The notes under the pieces were generated by a model that did not search any database, had not been told where the DNA came from, and saw only the letters and a list, made by a program, of their open reading frames with translations. A stretch of DNA of 64,000 nt from Desulfobacteraceae bacterium. GTDB taxonomy: Bacteria > Desulfobacterota > Desulfobacteria > Desulfobacterales > Desulfosalsimonadaceae. Position 1 is the first letter of the stretch; every line of letters starts with the position of its first letter. The stretch is taken from assembly GCA_011389935.1 (NCBI GenBank), contig JAABTJ010000003.1, positions 1 through 64,000 on the forward strand. The letters run 5' to 3'. Positions 7,416 to 16,731 of this stretch are shown here, one piece after another. The position numbers and the translations under genes are program-made.

Positions 7416-8134
7416 TGAAAACAATGAGAAAAATCATAGAAATCGACGACACCCTTTGTGACGGCTGCGGGCAGTGTGTTCCCGCCTGCGCCGAAGGCGC
7501 CATACAGGTCATTGACGGCAAGGCGCGCGTGATATCCGACAACCTGTGCGACGGCCTTGGCGCCTGCCTCGGGGAATGCCCCGCTGGTGCATTGAAAATC
7601 GTCGAACGGGAAGCCGATGAATTTGACGAAGAGGCGGTGGAAGATCACCTGAAAACCATTGAAGAAAAAGAAAAGCCGGAATCGCCGGCGCCTGAATGCG
7701 GGTGCCCCTCCCTGCAGATGAAAACCTTTGCCGCAGACAAACCCGCCGAAAGATCTCCTGCAGCCGGCTTTTCAGCGCTTACCCACTGGCCGATCAAAAT
7801 CCGCCTGGTGCCGCCGAAAGCGCCGTTTCTGAAAAATGCCGACCTTCTAGTACTGGCCGACTGCGCAGGGGTGGCCCACACCCGTCTGCACGAGGAGCTG
7901 TTAAACGGCAAAGTCGTGATGATGGGATGCCCGAAATTCGATAACGCCGATGAATACATCCAGAAATTTGCGGAGATATTCAGAACCGCCGGAATTAAAA
8001 GCGTGACTGTGGCAACCATGGCAGTCCCCTGCTGCAGCGGACTGCCGTGGATTGTCAAAAAAGGCCTTGAAAAATCGGGCAAAAGCGTACCCCTCACCGA
8101 AATCGTGTTCAATCCGAAGGGGGATATGGTTTAG
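7415..8134 (+). CDS. 4Fe-4S ferredoxin-domain protein with C-terminal extension
   Basis: 239 residues. The N-terminal ferredoxin domain (about 5-63) has a complete first cluster motif (Cys15, 18, 21, 25). The second motif lacks one cysteine (Cys45, Leu48, Cys51, Cys55), so the second cluster may be [3Fe-4S] or absent. An acidic linker leads to an ECGCPSLQM segment and an alpha/beta domain with conserved-looking cysteines (VLADCAG, MMGCPKFDN, AVPCCSGL). The whole looks like the ferredoxin/iron-sulfur proteins common in anaerobes rather than a soluble electron carrier alone. It is coupled to the HD-like gene upstream, and its stop codon overlaps the convergent stress-protein gene by 4 bp. Confidence 0.85.
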   Translation: MKTMRKIIEIDDTLCDGCGQCVPACAEGAIQVIDGKARVISDNLCDGLGACLGECPAGALKIVEREADEFDEEAVEDHLKTIEEKEKPESPAPECGCPSLQMKTFAADKPAERSPAAGFSALTHWPIKIRLVPPKAPFLKNADLLVLADCAGVAHTRLHEELLNGKVVMMGCPKFDNADEYIQKFAEIFRTAGIKSVTVATMAVPCCSGLPWIVKKGLEKSGKSVPLTEIVFNPKGDMV

Positions 8135-9036
8135 GCCGGTAGCACGGACAGTACTGGGCAGGGGGCGCGCCGGATGACACGATCCGTGGTCGACCCGACC
8201 AGGAGCTCTTCCACTTTTCCGTGCCCCCGCACGCCCAGGGCGATCAGGTCGATGTCCTTTTCCCCTGCATAGGAGACGATCTCGGCATAGGGTTTCCCCA
8301 CGAGTATTTCCGCCTGGATCTCGCACCAGTTAAACGCTTCCATGGGAACCAGCTCCAGGATGCCTTCCTTCAGGGAATCATGAATATCTTTCGGCAGAGG
8401 CTCGCCCGGCGAACCCGGAAACTTGAGAAAGTCTTTGTAGGCGGTGGGTTCCACCACGTGAACGATATGAAGGTTGGACTCGAATTCCTGCGCGATGCTG
8501 AGGCTTGTGCTGAACGCCTGCTCCGAATCTTTTGAGAAGTCATATGCCACGAGGATATTTCTGAAGGGGAAACGCCGGCGAAGATGGTCTTCATCCGCCG
8601 TATCTTCAGACGGGAGAACAAGCAACGGGCACGTCAGCGTTCTCATGAGCCGTTCCGTCACGGAACCCAGGAAAAGCCGCCGCAGCCCTGAACGGCCATG
8701 CGTGGAGGTGACAACCATGTCGATGTTGTTTTCCAGCACAAGGCGCACAATTTCATCGGGGGTCTGGCCGATGGAAATCAGCGCCTCCCATTCGATATCC
8801 GCCCCTGCGACCTGGTTTTCTATTTCTTTTCTGGCAAAATCGATAAAGTACTGCTGATGAGAGATGGGATCGAAAACCGATTCGCCGTATACGGAAATGG
8901 CTGGGAGATCGATGATATGACAGACATAGAGCTTGGCGCTTATCTTTTTCGCCATTTCTATTCCGTATGGGACGACGCTTCTGGACACCTCGGAAAAATC
9001 GGTTGCGCACAAAATGCGCTCAAGCGGTTTTCTCAT
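8131..9036 (-). CDS. Tandem universal stress protein (UspA family)
   Basis: 301 residues made of two Usp domains (about 1-148 and 152-300). Each keeps an ATP-binding-type motif near its end: THGRSGLRRLFLGSVTERL in the first and GVRGHGKVEELLVGSTTDR in the second, both G-x2-G-x9-G(S/T). Tandem forms of this size are common and probably fold as an intramolecular dimer that binds ATP. The start at 9036 has GGAGG nine bases upstream. It stands alone and converges on the ferredoxin gene, with overlapping stop codons. The stress it responds to is unknown. Confidence 0.93.
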   Translation of the reverse strand: MRKPLERILCATDFSEVSRSVVPYGIEMAKKISAKLYVCHIIDLPAISVYGESVFDPISHQQYFIDFARKEIENQVAGADIEWEALISIGQTPDEIVRLVLENNIDMVVTSTHGRSGLRRLFLGSVTERLMRTLTCPLLVLPSEDTADEDHLRRRFPFRNILVAYDFSKDSEQAFSTSLSIAQEFESNLHIVHVVEPTAYKDFLKFPGSPGEPLPKDIHDSLKEGILELVPMEAFNWCEIQAEILVGKPYAEIVSYAGEKDIDLIALGVRGHGKVEELLVGSTTDRVIRRAPCPVLSVLPA

Positions 9037-9195
9037 GATGCCGGTCCTCCTTTTCTGGGGTTGAAAGATTGGCACGATAGTAAAACAATAACCTTGATTG
9101 AAGCCTGATTCAAACGGCCGCCGTCAAAGCCCCCCGGTCCGAATCCACTGTTTCCCGAAAATGACCGCCGGATTGCCGGCCGTCGATCCTTGCGC

Positions 9196-9585
9196 CTACC
9201 CCGTGATATGCGGTTTGATATCCAGAATCGGGGTGCCATCGATCATATCGATGCCGCTGACCTCGATGATATTGCCGCGAACATTGGTAACGCTTAATAC
9301 GGAAAGCCCGATCGGGTTGGGACGTCTCGGGGAGCATGTTGAAAAAACCCCGGTTTTCGTACCTTTATGGGGTGGGGTCTGCATAAGCAGATCCTTTGTG
9401 AACGGCTCACTTTGATGGAAATAAAAAATCACCACGATTTGCTGGCCGCTGCGGATATGCTTCAAGCCTTCCGTGTATTGCGGATCGATTTCAATTCGCC
9501 CCTTTTCGTCTGAAATGCTCCAATGCCTTGGAATGTCGGTTTCATCCGTATAAAAACGGCCGATCGGTGTCAGGGTAACCTTCAT
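9196..9585 (-). CDS. trmO: tRNA (A37) N6-methyltransferase, TrmO/TsaA family
   Basis: 129 residues of the TsaA/TrmO beta-barrel fold, which uses S-adenosylmethionine to methylate N6 of t6A37 in certain tRNAs. The signature segments are present: the N-terminal PIGRFYT, the central FYFHQSEP, and the strongly conserved GVFSTCSPRRPNPIGLSV. The E. coli protein is longer; archaeal and deltaproteobacterial forms near this size exist. It starts 10 bp after the rlmD stop, so the two RNA methyltransferases form an operon. The substrate in this organism is inferred from the family. Confidence 0.88.
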   Translation of the reverse strand: MKVTLTPIGRFYTDETDIPRHWSISDEKGRIEIDPQYTEGLKHIRSGQQIVVIFYFHQSEPFTKDLLMQTPPHKGTKTGVFSTCSPRRPNPIGLSVLSVTNVRGNIIEVSGIDMIDGTPILDIKPHITG

Positions 9586-9595
9586 ACGTGCTCCT

Positions 9596-10987
9596 TCAGC
9601 TTTTTTTTGTAAGCTTTGCCACGGCTTCAATGTGATACGTGTGGGGAAACATGTCCACGGGTTGAATTTCGTCGATGTGGTAGTCCGGGGCAAGCATGGA
9701 AAGATCGCGGGCCAGGGTGGCCGGGTTGCACGACACGTAAACGATCCTTTTGGCCCCCAGCATGCCTGCCCTGGCTGCCACATCCTTGTGCATGCCGGCC
9801 CGGGGAGGATCGATAACCAAAACATCGGGGCGAACCGGTATGGATGAAATGGATTCCCGAACATCTCCCGCTGTAAAGCTGCAGTTGGTTATCCCGTTGC
9901 GGAGGCAATTTTTCCGTGCATCGGCAACGGCGCTTTGGGCGATTTCAAGGCCCAGGACCTTTCCGGCATGTTTTGAAAGCCATATGGCGATGGTGCCTGT
10001 GCCGCAGTAGAGATCCACGACGTATTCCCTCCCGGTAAGCCCGGCATAGCGTGCAACGGTTTCATATAACGTTTGCGCCCCCCGGGTATTGGTCTGAAAA
10101 AAAGAATTCGCCGATATTTCAAATACAAACGGCCCCAGGCGTTCCTTCAGGCAGCTGCTTCCGGCAAGCGGCTTTTCGAAATCCCCCACGCTGATCGCCG
10201 CCTTTTTGCCGGATACGTTGTTGACCACCCCGGCGATATTGCCATGACCGGCCATCAGCATTTCCGCCAGCGGCCCCACGGCTTCCGGCCTGTCATCCGA
10301 CGTTATCAGGTTGACGAGCCACTGGTCATCGGCCACGCTGTGGCGAAGCATCAGGAAGCGCCAGAATCCCTCGTGGCTGCGTATGCCATATGCCGGAAAG
10401 CCGGAGGCTTTCATGTGTCTTTTCACATCGTCCAGGATCTGGTTTCCCTGGGCCGGGTGGAGCATACATTCATCGATATCAATAATTTTATCAAATGTTC
10501 CGGGAACATGCAGCCCCAATGCAAATGATTTTTCAATGTCCGGATTTCCCAGCTCTTCCGGCAGAAGCCACCGGCGGTCCGAACAGGAAAATTCCATTTT
10601 ATTCCTGTAGCCGAATACCCTTTCAGAAGGGATTGTTTCATGTACCGTCGTGCCGGTTATTGCGCCTATCCGCTCCATGGCCTCGACCACGTGCTGCCGT
10701 TTGTAGACAAGCTGTTTCTCGTAATTCAAAAACTGCCACTTGCACCCGCCGCAAAGACCGCTGTACCTGCAAGGGGCATCCACGCGGTCCGGCGACGGTT
10801 CGACAACCCCCACGGTGCGGGCTTCGGCATACGACTTTTTCTTTTTAACGATTCTGGCGACAACCCTGTCCCCCGGGATGGCCTTGTCGACAAATACCGT
10901 ATACCCGTCCACCCGGGCAATACCCCTTCCCCCGAACGCAATGCCCGTTATGTCGAGCGATATTTCCTGTTTTTTTTTGATCGTCAT
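9596..10987 (-). CDS. rlmD: 23S rRNA (uracil-C5)-methyltransferase, RlmD/RumA type
   Basis: 463 residues. An N-terminal TRAM/OB domain (1-60) is followed by an iron-sulfur motif Cys73-x5-Cys79-GG-Cys82 typical of RumA proteins. The SAM fold shows DLYCGTGTIAIWL, DPPRAGMH, and the catalytic cysteine in VSCNPATLARDL. All catalytic signatures are intact. The ATG at 10987 has AGGAAG upstream and gives the expected N-terminus; the in-frame extension to 11257 is unconserved. Family members methylate U1939 (RlmD) or related uracils of 23S rRNA, or tRNA U54 in some paralogs, so the exact site is not certain. In operon with trmO. Confidence 0.92.
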   Translation of the reverse strand: MTIKKKQEISLDITGIAFGGRGIARVDGYTVFVDKAIPGDRVVARIVKKKKSYAEARTVGVVEPSPDRVDAPCRYSGLCGGCKWQFLNYEKQLVYKRQHVVEAMERIGAITGTTVHETIPSERVFGYRNKMEFSCSDRRWLLPEELGNPDIEKSFALGLHVPGTFDKIIDIDECMLHPAQGNQILDDVKRHMKASGFPAYGIRSHEGFWRFLMLRHSVADDQWLVNLITSDDRPEAVGPLAEMLMAGHGNIAGVVNNVSGKKAAISVGDFEKPLAGSSCLKERLGPFVFEISANSFFQTNTRGAQTLYETVARYAGLTGREYVVDLYCGTGTIAIWLSKHAGKVLGLEIAQSAVADARKNCLRNGITNCSFTAGDVRESISSIPVRPDVLVIDPPRAGMHKDVAARAGMLGAKRIVYVSCNPATLARDLSMLAPDYHIDEIQPVDMFPHTYHIEAVAKLTKKS

Positions 10988-11198
10988 TTGTTGTCTTCCT
11001 GTATATGTGAGACGGAAGGTCGAAGCGCCGCCCCCCGGCCTGCTGTTCTTTGCTGTATCTTCCGCCGGGACGGCCTCGCAGAAGGCGCCGCCGCGATCCC
11101 GAACCGAAATCCGAATATTGAGCTCGTCAGGTGCTATGCAAACAAAAATTTGTAATGCAGCGTATGGTAATATACTGTATACTGTATTGCAAACAAAC

Positions 11199-11389
11199 TT
11201 GACGGCTTCGTAAAAAGTCCAATATCTGCGTTGCGCGCAATCTTTGAAGAATCTCATGTACGGATAAGTACGATCAATTCTACAAAAATTGCACGCGCCT
11301 TGATCTTGAACATTTTACAAAGCCGTCTGAAAACGAGTTTTAACGTAGCCATCTGTTCCTTATCTTGTGACTTTTTACGAGTCCATCAA
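11199..11389 (+). repeat. MITE-like repeat family 1, copy B
   Basis: Left terminus TTGACGGCTTCGTAAAAAGT and right terminus CTTTTTACGAGTCCATCAA form an imperfect inverted pair. The interior matches the other copies (CCAATATCTGCGTTGCG, then CGCCTTGATCTTGAACA). This copy is longer (191 bp) because the right part contains an additional partly duplicated tail. It sits in the gap between the divergent rlmD and hydrolase genes. Confidence 0.9.
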
Positions 11390-11423
11390 ACTCCCTTACA
11401 ATAAGCGCGCCGGAAACAAACCG

Positions 11424-12149
11424 ATGATCAAAAAAATCGATTTTTATGCAGACAATTTCCGTTTGAATGGAACCCTCCATCTGCCGAAAAGCGCACCCGA
11501 TAAACGGAGAATTCCCGTGGTCATCGGATCCCACGGTCTTTTAAGCGACGGGGAATCCCCAAAGCAGAAAATTCTTGCCGAAAGACTGAACGAGCATGGC
11601 ATCGCATTTTTTCGCTTTGATCATCGCGGCCGGGGGAAAAGCGACGGGAATTTTTCAACGGCTACGACCTATGAAGGACGCGTGAGCGATCTGTCTTCGG
11701 CCATTTCGACGGTGATGGAATACCCGGCCATCGGCAAGCCCGTCGGGCTTTTCGGCAGCAGCATGGGGGGTGCTGTATGCCTGGGCATTGCATCAGCGCA
11801 TGAGATCAGGACCATTGTCACGCTTGCCGCCCCGGTGCGCCTGGAAGCCATAACCATCCCGCCGGATATCGACAAAGATCCGCAATTTGACGGCATGAAA
11901 ATCGAACAAATGGCTTTTGATATTTCTTCCAGACTCGAAAAAATATGCAATATCCTTATCTTTCATGGGGATGCAGACGAAGTCGTATCGTTTTCCAATG
12001 CTGAGGAACTCTACGAAAAAACCGTCTCTCCCAAAAGGCTCGTCCGGTTCCCCGGCGGTGATCACGGCATCAGTGATCCGGATTTCCAGGAAACCTTCAT
12101 CGAAGAAGCCGTTAGATGGTTCGCTGACGCGCTTACGGCAAAGCCGTAA
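11424..12149 (+). CDS. Alpha/beta hydrolase
   Basis: 241 residues of the alpha/beta-hydrolase fold. The nucleophile elbow is GSSMG, the oxyanion region is IGSHGLLSD, the acid is in FHGDADEVVS and the catalytic histidine in GGDHGISDP, so the Ser-Asp-His triad is complete. The sequence resembles serine aminopeptidase/acyl-hydrolase-like members (with FRFDHRGRGKSDG), which are mostly uncharacterised esterases. I prefer the ATG at 11424 (MIKKIDFY) over the upstream in-frame ATG at 11367, which lies inside repeat copy B. There is no clear ribosome-binding site. Substrate unknown. Confidence 0.88.
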   Translation: MIKKIDFYADNFRLNGTLHLPKSAPDKRRIPVVIGSHGLLSDGESPKQKILAERLNEHGIAFFRFDHRGRGKSDGNFSTATTYEGRVSDLSSAISTVMEYPAIGKPVGLFGSSMGGAVCLGIASAHEIRTIVTLAAPVRLEAITIPPDIDKDPQFDGMKIEQMAFDISSRLEKICNILIFHGDADEVVSFSNAEELYEKTVSPKRLVRFPGGDHGISDPDFQETFIEEAVRWFADALTAKP

Positions 12150-12199
12150 ACAGCGATGCGCGGACAAAGCGGCCCTTGGCTTTTACCGGATTACAAATC

Positions 12200-12344
12200 T
12201 TTGCATTTATCAATAGACATGATGATCAGGAAGACCTCGTAGGGGCACCCCTTGCGGGTGCCCGGAATCCGGTCACCCGCAAGGGGTGCCCCTACGGGCC
12301 TACATTTTGTGGGAATATGGTTCGCGCCTATACAAGAATGCAAA
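12200..12344 (+). repeat. Dispersed repeat family 2, long copy with nested palindrome
   Basis: Bounded by TTTGCATT (12200) and AATGCAAA (12337), 145 bp, matching the 90-bp copy at 3167-3256 at both ends. Inside, a perfect 22-bp inverted repeat (arms 12239-12260 and 12274-12295, starting GTAGGGGCACCCC) with a 13-bp loop makes a strong hairpin. It lies between the hydrolase gene and the ilv operon control region. Confidence 0.8.
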
Positions 12345-12376
12345 AATTAGTAATTTGAAATATGTAAAACAAATGC

Positions 12377-12405
12377 TTGACAAAGGATTTGTTTTATTGT
12401 TAATG
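12377..12405 (+). promoter_or_regulatory. Candidate promoter of the ilv-leu operon
   Basis: TTGACA at 12377-12382 is a consensus -35 box. A 17-bp spacer leads to the weaker -10-like hexamer TTAATG at 12400-12405. It lies about 110 bp before the leader peptide start. No stronger match occurs between the upstream repeat and the leader. Confidence 0.4.
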
Positions 12406-12513
12406 ATCAAAAATTCGATCGCATTTATGCGACGGATTGCCTGTTTATTTCAATCATCGCTGCATTTACCGATGATAATCGCAAACGTAAAAAGCAATAC
12501 GGGCCGTTTTTCA

Positions 12514-12618
12514 ATGATATTCAGGATAGTCATTATCGACCTTATTCTCCTTATTGTACCCGTACTGGGCGTAGTTGACGTCCTTGGGGGCAGCGGGGCT
12601 GATAATGGCGCAAGATAG
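12514..12618 (+). CDS. Branched-chain amino acid leader peptide
   Basis: 34-residue reading frame in which 17 residues are Ile, Val or Leu (six, six and five), densest in the first 24 (MIFRIVIIDLILLIVPVLG, then VVDVL). This is the composition of attenuator peptides such as E. coli IlvL. Its stop codon lies just past the left arm of an antiterminator stem, the geometry needed for ribosome-controlled attenuation of the ilvD operon downstream. There is no strong ribosome-binding site before the ATG at 12514; an in-frame ATG at 12472 would give a 48-residue peptide. Not a functional protein: its role is translational sensing. Confidence 0.78.
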   Translation: MIFRIVIIDLILLIVPVLGVVDVLGGSGADNGAR

Positions 12619-12687
12619 AATATAAGCCTGTCCATCTCTTTAAAAAAACCGTTATCAGCCCCCAAAGCTGGTAGCGGTTTTTTTTTT
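12595..12687 (+). promoter_or_regulatory. Transcription attenuator (antiterminator/terminator) of the ilv-leu operon
   Basis: Two mutually exclusive stems share one strand. The antiterminator pairs 12595-12608 (GGGGCTGATAATGG) with 12649-12662: 14 pairs, one of them G-U. The terminator pairs 12646-12659 with 12667-12680: 14 pairs, two of them G-U, followed by a T-run to 12687. A ribosome that finishes the leader peptide covers the antiterminator arm and lets the terminator form. A ribosome stalled at Ile, Val or Leu codons leaves it free. The terminator ends 25 bp before ilvD. Confidence 0.85.
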
Positions 12688-12712
12688 AACAAAGGGTCAA
12701 ACTGGAGGGAAA

Positions 12713-14383
12713 ATGATGAAGAGTGATATTGCAAAAGAAGGTATTGGAAGGGCCCCCCACCGTTCCTTGCTGAAAGCCATCGGATATACCGATGCGGAAA
12801 TACGCCGCCCCCTGATCGGCGTAGCCAACTCCCACAACAGTATCGTTCCCGGGCACGCAGACCTGAACAAGATTGCCGACGCGGTCAAGGCAGGAATATA
12901 CATGGCAGGCGGTACACCGGTGGAATTTGGCACCATCGGCGTCTGCGACGGCATCGCCATGGGGCATGAAGGCATGAAATACTCCCTTGGCAGCCGCGAA
13001 ATCATCGCTGATTCCATCGAAATCATGGCAACAGCGCATGCGCTGGACGGACTGGTCATGATCCCCAACTGCGACAAAATCGTCCCGGGAATGCTCATGG
13101 CGGCAGCCCGGCTGGATCTGCCCACCATCTTCATCAGCGGCGGGCCAATGCTCGCCGGCAGACATCCCGATGACCCCTCTCAAAAAGTGGATTTGATCTC
13201 GGTTTTCGAATCCGTGGGAAAGGTCCGGTCGGGGAAGATGACCGAAGAAAAACTTCGCGAGATCGAGGATGCCGCGTGTCCGACGTGCGGTTCCTGCGCC
13301 GGCATGTTCACGGCCAATTCCATGAACTGCCTTACGGAGGCCATCGGGTTGGGCCTTCCCGGAAACGGCACCATTCCAGCGGTCATGTCCGCCCGGGTGC
13401 GCCTGGCGAAACAGGCCGGCATGCAGATCATGGATCTTTTTGAAAAACAGCTGACACCGTCTAAAATTCTTACAAAAGAGGCATTTGAAAACGCCCTTTG
13501 CGTGGACATGGCAATGGGATGCTCCACCAACACGGTGCTGCACCTGGCCGCACTCGCCCATGAAACCGGCATGCCCATGGATCTGGACATGATCAACACG
13601 ATCAGCAACCGGATCCCCCATTTGTGCTCCCTCTCACCGGGTGGGGCCCATCACATAGAGGATCTGGACAATGCAGGCGGAATTTACGCCGTGATGAAGA
13701 CCTTATTCGAAGCCGGGTTCATAAACGGCGAAAGTCTTACGGTTACCGGAAAAGCCGTAAAAGAAAACATTGCCTCTGTTACAGCCAAAGACACCGGGGT
13801 GATTCGCCCGGTAAGCGATCCCTATCACAAGACCGGCGGGCTTGCGGTTCTTTTCGGCAACCTCGCGCCTTTTGGCTGCGTGGTAAAACAGTCCGCCGTA
13901 GCAGAGGAGATGATGCGCCACGAAGGTCCGGCCCGGGTGTTCGAATCGGAAGAGGATGCCACCGATGCCATCATGTCCGGAAAAATCACCAAGGGGGATA
14001 TCGTCGTCATCCGCTTCGAAGGCCCCATGGGCGGCCCCGGCATGCGGGAAATGCTCACGCCCACCTCCGCCATTGCCGGCATGGGGCTTGACGGGCACGT
14101 CGCCCTGATCACGGACGGTCGTTTCTCCGGCGGCACCCGGGGTGCGGCCATCGGGCACGTCTCTCCGGAAGCCATGCAAAAAGGGCCTATTGCCATCGTG
14201 GCTGAGGGTGACCGGATCGCCATCGATATTCCCGGAAAAACCATTTCCCTGCAGGTACCGGAAGCGGAAATCGAAAAACGGTTTTCACAGTGGACGGCGC
14301 CGCAGCCGAAAATCACCCGTGGATACATGGCGCGCTATGCGCAGCAGGTCACGTCCGCGGACAAAGGGGCGGTATTGAAATAA
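12713..14383 (+). CDS. ilvD: Dihydroxy-acid dehydratase
   Basis: Converts 2,3-dihydroxy-isovalerate and its 3-methylvalerate homologue to the 2-oxoacids of valine and isoleucine. 556 residues, full length. Iron-sulfur ligand candidates are Cys120 in PNCDK and Cys192/Cys195 in [15 protein letters not shown]. The segment [12 protein letters not shown] has no cysteine at the place used by plant-type [2Fe-2S] enzymes, so an oxygen-sensitive [4Fe-4S] type is likely. AGGGA ribosome-binding site; ATG at 12713 or 12716. First structural gene after the attenuator and first of six genes for branched-chain synthesis. Confidence 0.97.
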   Translation: MMKSDIAKEGIGRAPHRSLLKAIGYTDAEIRRPLIGVANSHNSIVPGHADLNKIADAVKAGIYMAGGTPVEFGTIGVCDGIAMGHEGMKYSLGSREIIADSIEIMATAHALDGLVMIPNCDKIVPGMLMAAARLDLPTIFISGGPMLAGRHPDDPSQKVDLISVFESVGKVRSGKMTEEKLREIEDAACPTCGSCAGMFTANSMNCLTEAIGLGLPGNGTIPAVMSARVRLAKQAGMQIMDLFEKQLTPSKILTKEAFENALCVDMAMGCSTNTVLHLAALAHETGMPMDLDMINTISNRIPHLCSLSPGGAHHIEDLDNAGGIYAVMKTLFEAGFINGESLTVTGKAVKENIASVTAKDTGVIRPVSDPYHKTGGLAVLFGNLAPFGCVVKQSAVAEEMMRHEGPARVFESEEDATDAIMSGKITKGDIVVIRFEGPMGGPGMREMLTPTSAIAGMGLDGHVALITDGRFSGGTRGAAIGHVSPEAMQKGPIAIVAEGDRIAIDIPGKTISLQVPEAEIEKRFSQWTAPQPKITRGYMARYAQQVTSADKGAVLK

Positions 14384-14477
14384 AAAAAGAGCCTGGTCAG
14401 GATCCACAGGGATTATTGGTCTGGTTACGGCACGGTTCCAGATTACGAACGATTCAGATGATAAAGGAAGGTCGATC

Positions 14478-16163
14478 ATGAAGCTGAAAGGTGCCCAGAT
14501 TTTAATGAAAATGCTTCAGGCAGAAGGCGTTGACACGATATTCGGGTATCCGGGCGGGGCTGTTCTGGATATCTATGACGCGCTCATGGATACGGATTTC
14601 CGGCACATACTGGTGCGGCACGAGCAGGGGGCCGTACACGCCGCGGACGGATATGCCAGGGCAAGCGGTAAAGTCGGTGTATGCCTGGTGACATCCGGCC
14701 CTGGCGCCACCAACACGGTCACCGGGATTGCCTCGGCATACCTGGATTCCATTCCGGTAGTGATTTTCACCGGCCAGGTGCCGACGCACCTGATCGGAAA
14801 CGATGCGTTCCAGGAAGTCGATATCGTTGGGATTACGCGCCCCTGCACCAAGCACAATTACCTGGTAAAGGATGTCAGGAACCTGGCGAAAACCATCAAG
14901 GAAGCGTTTCACCTTGCCCGCTCGGGACGCCCCGGACCGGTCCTCATAGACCTGCCCAAGGATGTCGTCAACGCGACGGCAACGTTCAAGGCCCCCGGTG
15001 AAGTGCGGATGCGAACCTATAATCCGACCTACAAACCCAACATCCGGCAGCTCCAGAAAACTATCGACCTGATCGGAAAGGCGAAAAAACCGGTCATCTT
15101 CAGCGGGGGGGGGATTGTTCTCTCCAAAGCGCATGAGGAACTGACCCGATTTGCCAGAAAAGCGCAGATTCCTGTCACCAGTTCCCTGATGGGGCTCGGC
15201 GGATTTCCGGGCACGGACGATCTGTGGCTGGGCATGCTGGGCATGCACGGCACGTTCCGCGCCAATATGGCCGTTACGGAATGCGACCTTCTCATTGGCA
15301 TCGGGGTACGGTTCGATGACCGGGTCACCGGGAAGACCGACGAATTCGCGCCCAATGCCAAGGTCGTGCAGATCGACATCGACCCGACATCCATCCAGAA
15401 AAACGTGCCGGTTTCCGTGCCGGTGGTCGGGGATTGTCGAACGTCATTGTCCATGCTCAATGACCTGCTGGAAAAAATCGATCAGGAAGGCACGGATGAA
15501 AAAAGGGAACCATGGCTCAAACAGATCCATGAATGGAAAAGCACAACGCCCCTTGCCTACAAGCAGACCGATACCATTAAACCGCAATACGTGATCGAGA
15601 TGCTGTATGAAATCACAGGCGGCGAAGCCATTATAACAACGGAAGTGGGGCAGAACCAGATGTGGGCCGCCCAGTACTATCACTTTACGGAGCCGGGACA
15701 TTTCATCACCTCCGGCGGACTCGGCGTCATGGGGTTCGGCTTGCCGGCTGCCATCGGCGCGCAGGTGGGGGCGCCCGGCAAAATTGTCGTGGATGTTGCC
15801 GGGGACGGGAGCATTCAAATGAATATCCAGGAACTTGCAACGGCGGTCCAGTACGGGCTGCCGGTCAAGGTGGCCATTCTCAACAACGGTTTTCTGGGCA
15901 TGGTGCGGCAGTGGCAGGAACTGTTCTACCAGCGGCGATACTCCTCAACACGCTTTGAACATGCGCCGGATTTTGTCAAGCTGGCCGAGGCTTACGGCGC
16001 AACGGGCCTGCGTGCGACCAAACCCGAAGAAGTGAAAAAGGTGCTCAAGAAGGGACTTGAAACCAAGGGGCCGGTCATCATGGATTTTGTGGTGGCACAG
16101 GAGGAGAGCGTCTACCCCATGGTGCCGGCGGGAGCGCCCATCAAGAAGATGCTTCTGGTCTGA
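14478..16163 (+). CDS. ilvB: Acetolactate synthase, large (catalytic) subunit
   Basis: 561-residue ThDP- and FAD-dependent enzyme that condenses two pyruvates, or pyruvate with 2-oxobutyrate. The N-terminal [15 protein letters not shown] leads to the ThDP-activating Glu49 in [16 protein letters not shown]. The C-terminal cofactor motif [12 protein letters not shown] followed by ILNN is intact, as is the [11 protein letters not shown] segment of biosynthetic synthases. AAGGAAGG ribosome-binding region. The small regulatory subunit gene follows 43 bp later, so this is the biosynthetic AHAS holoenzyme and not a catabolic acetolactate synthase. Confidence 0.97.
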   Translation: MKLKGAQILMKMLQAEGVDTIFGYPGGAVLDIYDALMDTDFRHILVRHEQGAVHAADGYARASGKVGVCLVTSGPGATNTVTGIASAYLDSIPVVIFTGQVPTHLIGNDAFQEVDIVGITRPCTKHNYLVKDVRNLAKTIKEAFHLARSGRPGPVLIDLPKDVVNATATFKAPGEVRMRTYNPTYKPNIRQLQKTIDLIGKAKKPVIFSGGGIVLSKAHEELTRFARKAQIPVTSSLMGLGGFPGTDDLWLGMLGMHGTFRANMAVTECDLLIGIGVRFDDRVTGKTDEFAPNAKVVQIDIDPTSIQKNVPVSVPVVGDCRTSLSMLNDLLEKIDQEGTDEKREPWLKQIHEWKSTTPLAYKQTDTIKPQYVIEMLYEITGGEAIITTEVGQNQMWAAQYYHFTEPGHFITSGGLGVMGFGLPAAIGAQVGAPGKIVVDVAGDGSIQMNIQELATAVQYGLPVKVAILNNGFLGMVRQWQELFYQRRYSSTRFEHAPDFVKLAEAYGATGLRATKPEEVKKVLKKGLETKGPVIMDFVVAQEESVYPMVPAGAPIKKMLLV

Positions 16164-16206
16164 TCAATCATATAACCCCAAATTCGGCAAAACAAAGGAT
16201 TTGACA

Positions 16207-16713
16207 ATGGAAGAACAAAGACACCTGCTTTCCATTCTCGTGGACAATGAGCCCGGAGTCCTCTCCCGCATTACAGGGCTTTTTTCCGGCCGGGGATACA
16301 ATATCGACTCGCTCAGCGTGGCCGAGACCGTGGAACCCAATGTTTCCCGGGTTACCATGGTAACCCATGGAAGCCCCGGCATTATCGAACAGATCAAAAA
16401 ACAGCTCAACAAGCTGATCAACGTCATCAAGGTCACGGACCTGACCGGCATGCACTATGTCCTGCGGGAGATGGCCCTGATCAAGGTCAACGCGAAATCG
16501 GAGCATCGGGCGGAAATCCTCCGGATAACCGATATTTTTCGCGGTCAGATCGTGGATGTGGGAATCGAGCATTTTACGGTAAAGGTGACAGGGGAACCTG
16601 AAAAAATCGGGGCTGTTCTGAACCTGCTCAAGCCCATGGGGATACGGGAGATCGCCAGAACCGGGTGCGTCGCTCTCCCCAGGGAAAACGGTACTTCAAA
16701 TAAAAACGCATAA
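16207..16713 (+). CDS. ilvN: Acetolactate synthase, small (regulatory) subunit
   Basis: 168 residues. An N-terminal ACT domain ([20 protein letters not shown], then SRGYNIDSL-like [11 protein letters not shown]) binds valine for feedback inhibition in this family. A C-terminal ALS_ss_C domain ends [13 protein letters not shown]. The length matches IlvH/IlvN proteins of the long type. The ATG at 16207 has AAAGGA upstream. Placed between ilvB and ilvC in the operon. It should confer both stability and valine sensitivity on IlvB. Confidence 0.96.
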   Translation: MEEQRHLLSILVDNEPGVLSRITGLFSGRGYNIDSLSVAETVEPNVSRVTMVTHGSPGIIEQIKKQLNKLINVIKVTDLTGMHYVLREMALIKVNAKSEHRAEILRITDIFRGQIVDVGIEHFTVKVTGEPEKIGAVLNLLKPMGIREIARTGCVALPRENGTSNKNA

Positions 16714-16731
16714 CACGGAAAGGATTGAAAA

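Noticed and set aside
8131-8134. Overlapping convergent stop codons as a functional element
   Set aside because: A 4-bp overlap of TAG and TAA is a common packing accident.
12286-12513. Upstream extension of the leader-peptide frame (110 codons in all)
   Set aside because: The extension starts inside repeat family 2, runs through the promoter region and has no ribosome-binding site. Only the Ile/Val/Leu-rich end makes sense as a gene.
12595-12687. T-box or other riboswitch ahead of ilvD
   Set aside because: No T-box consensus or specifier-loop structure was seen. A leader peptide with overlapping stems explains the region better.
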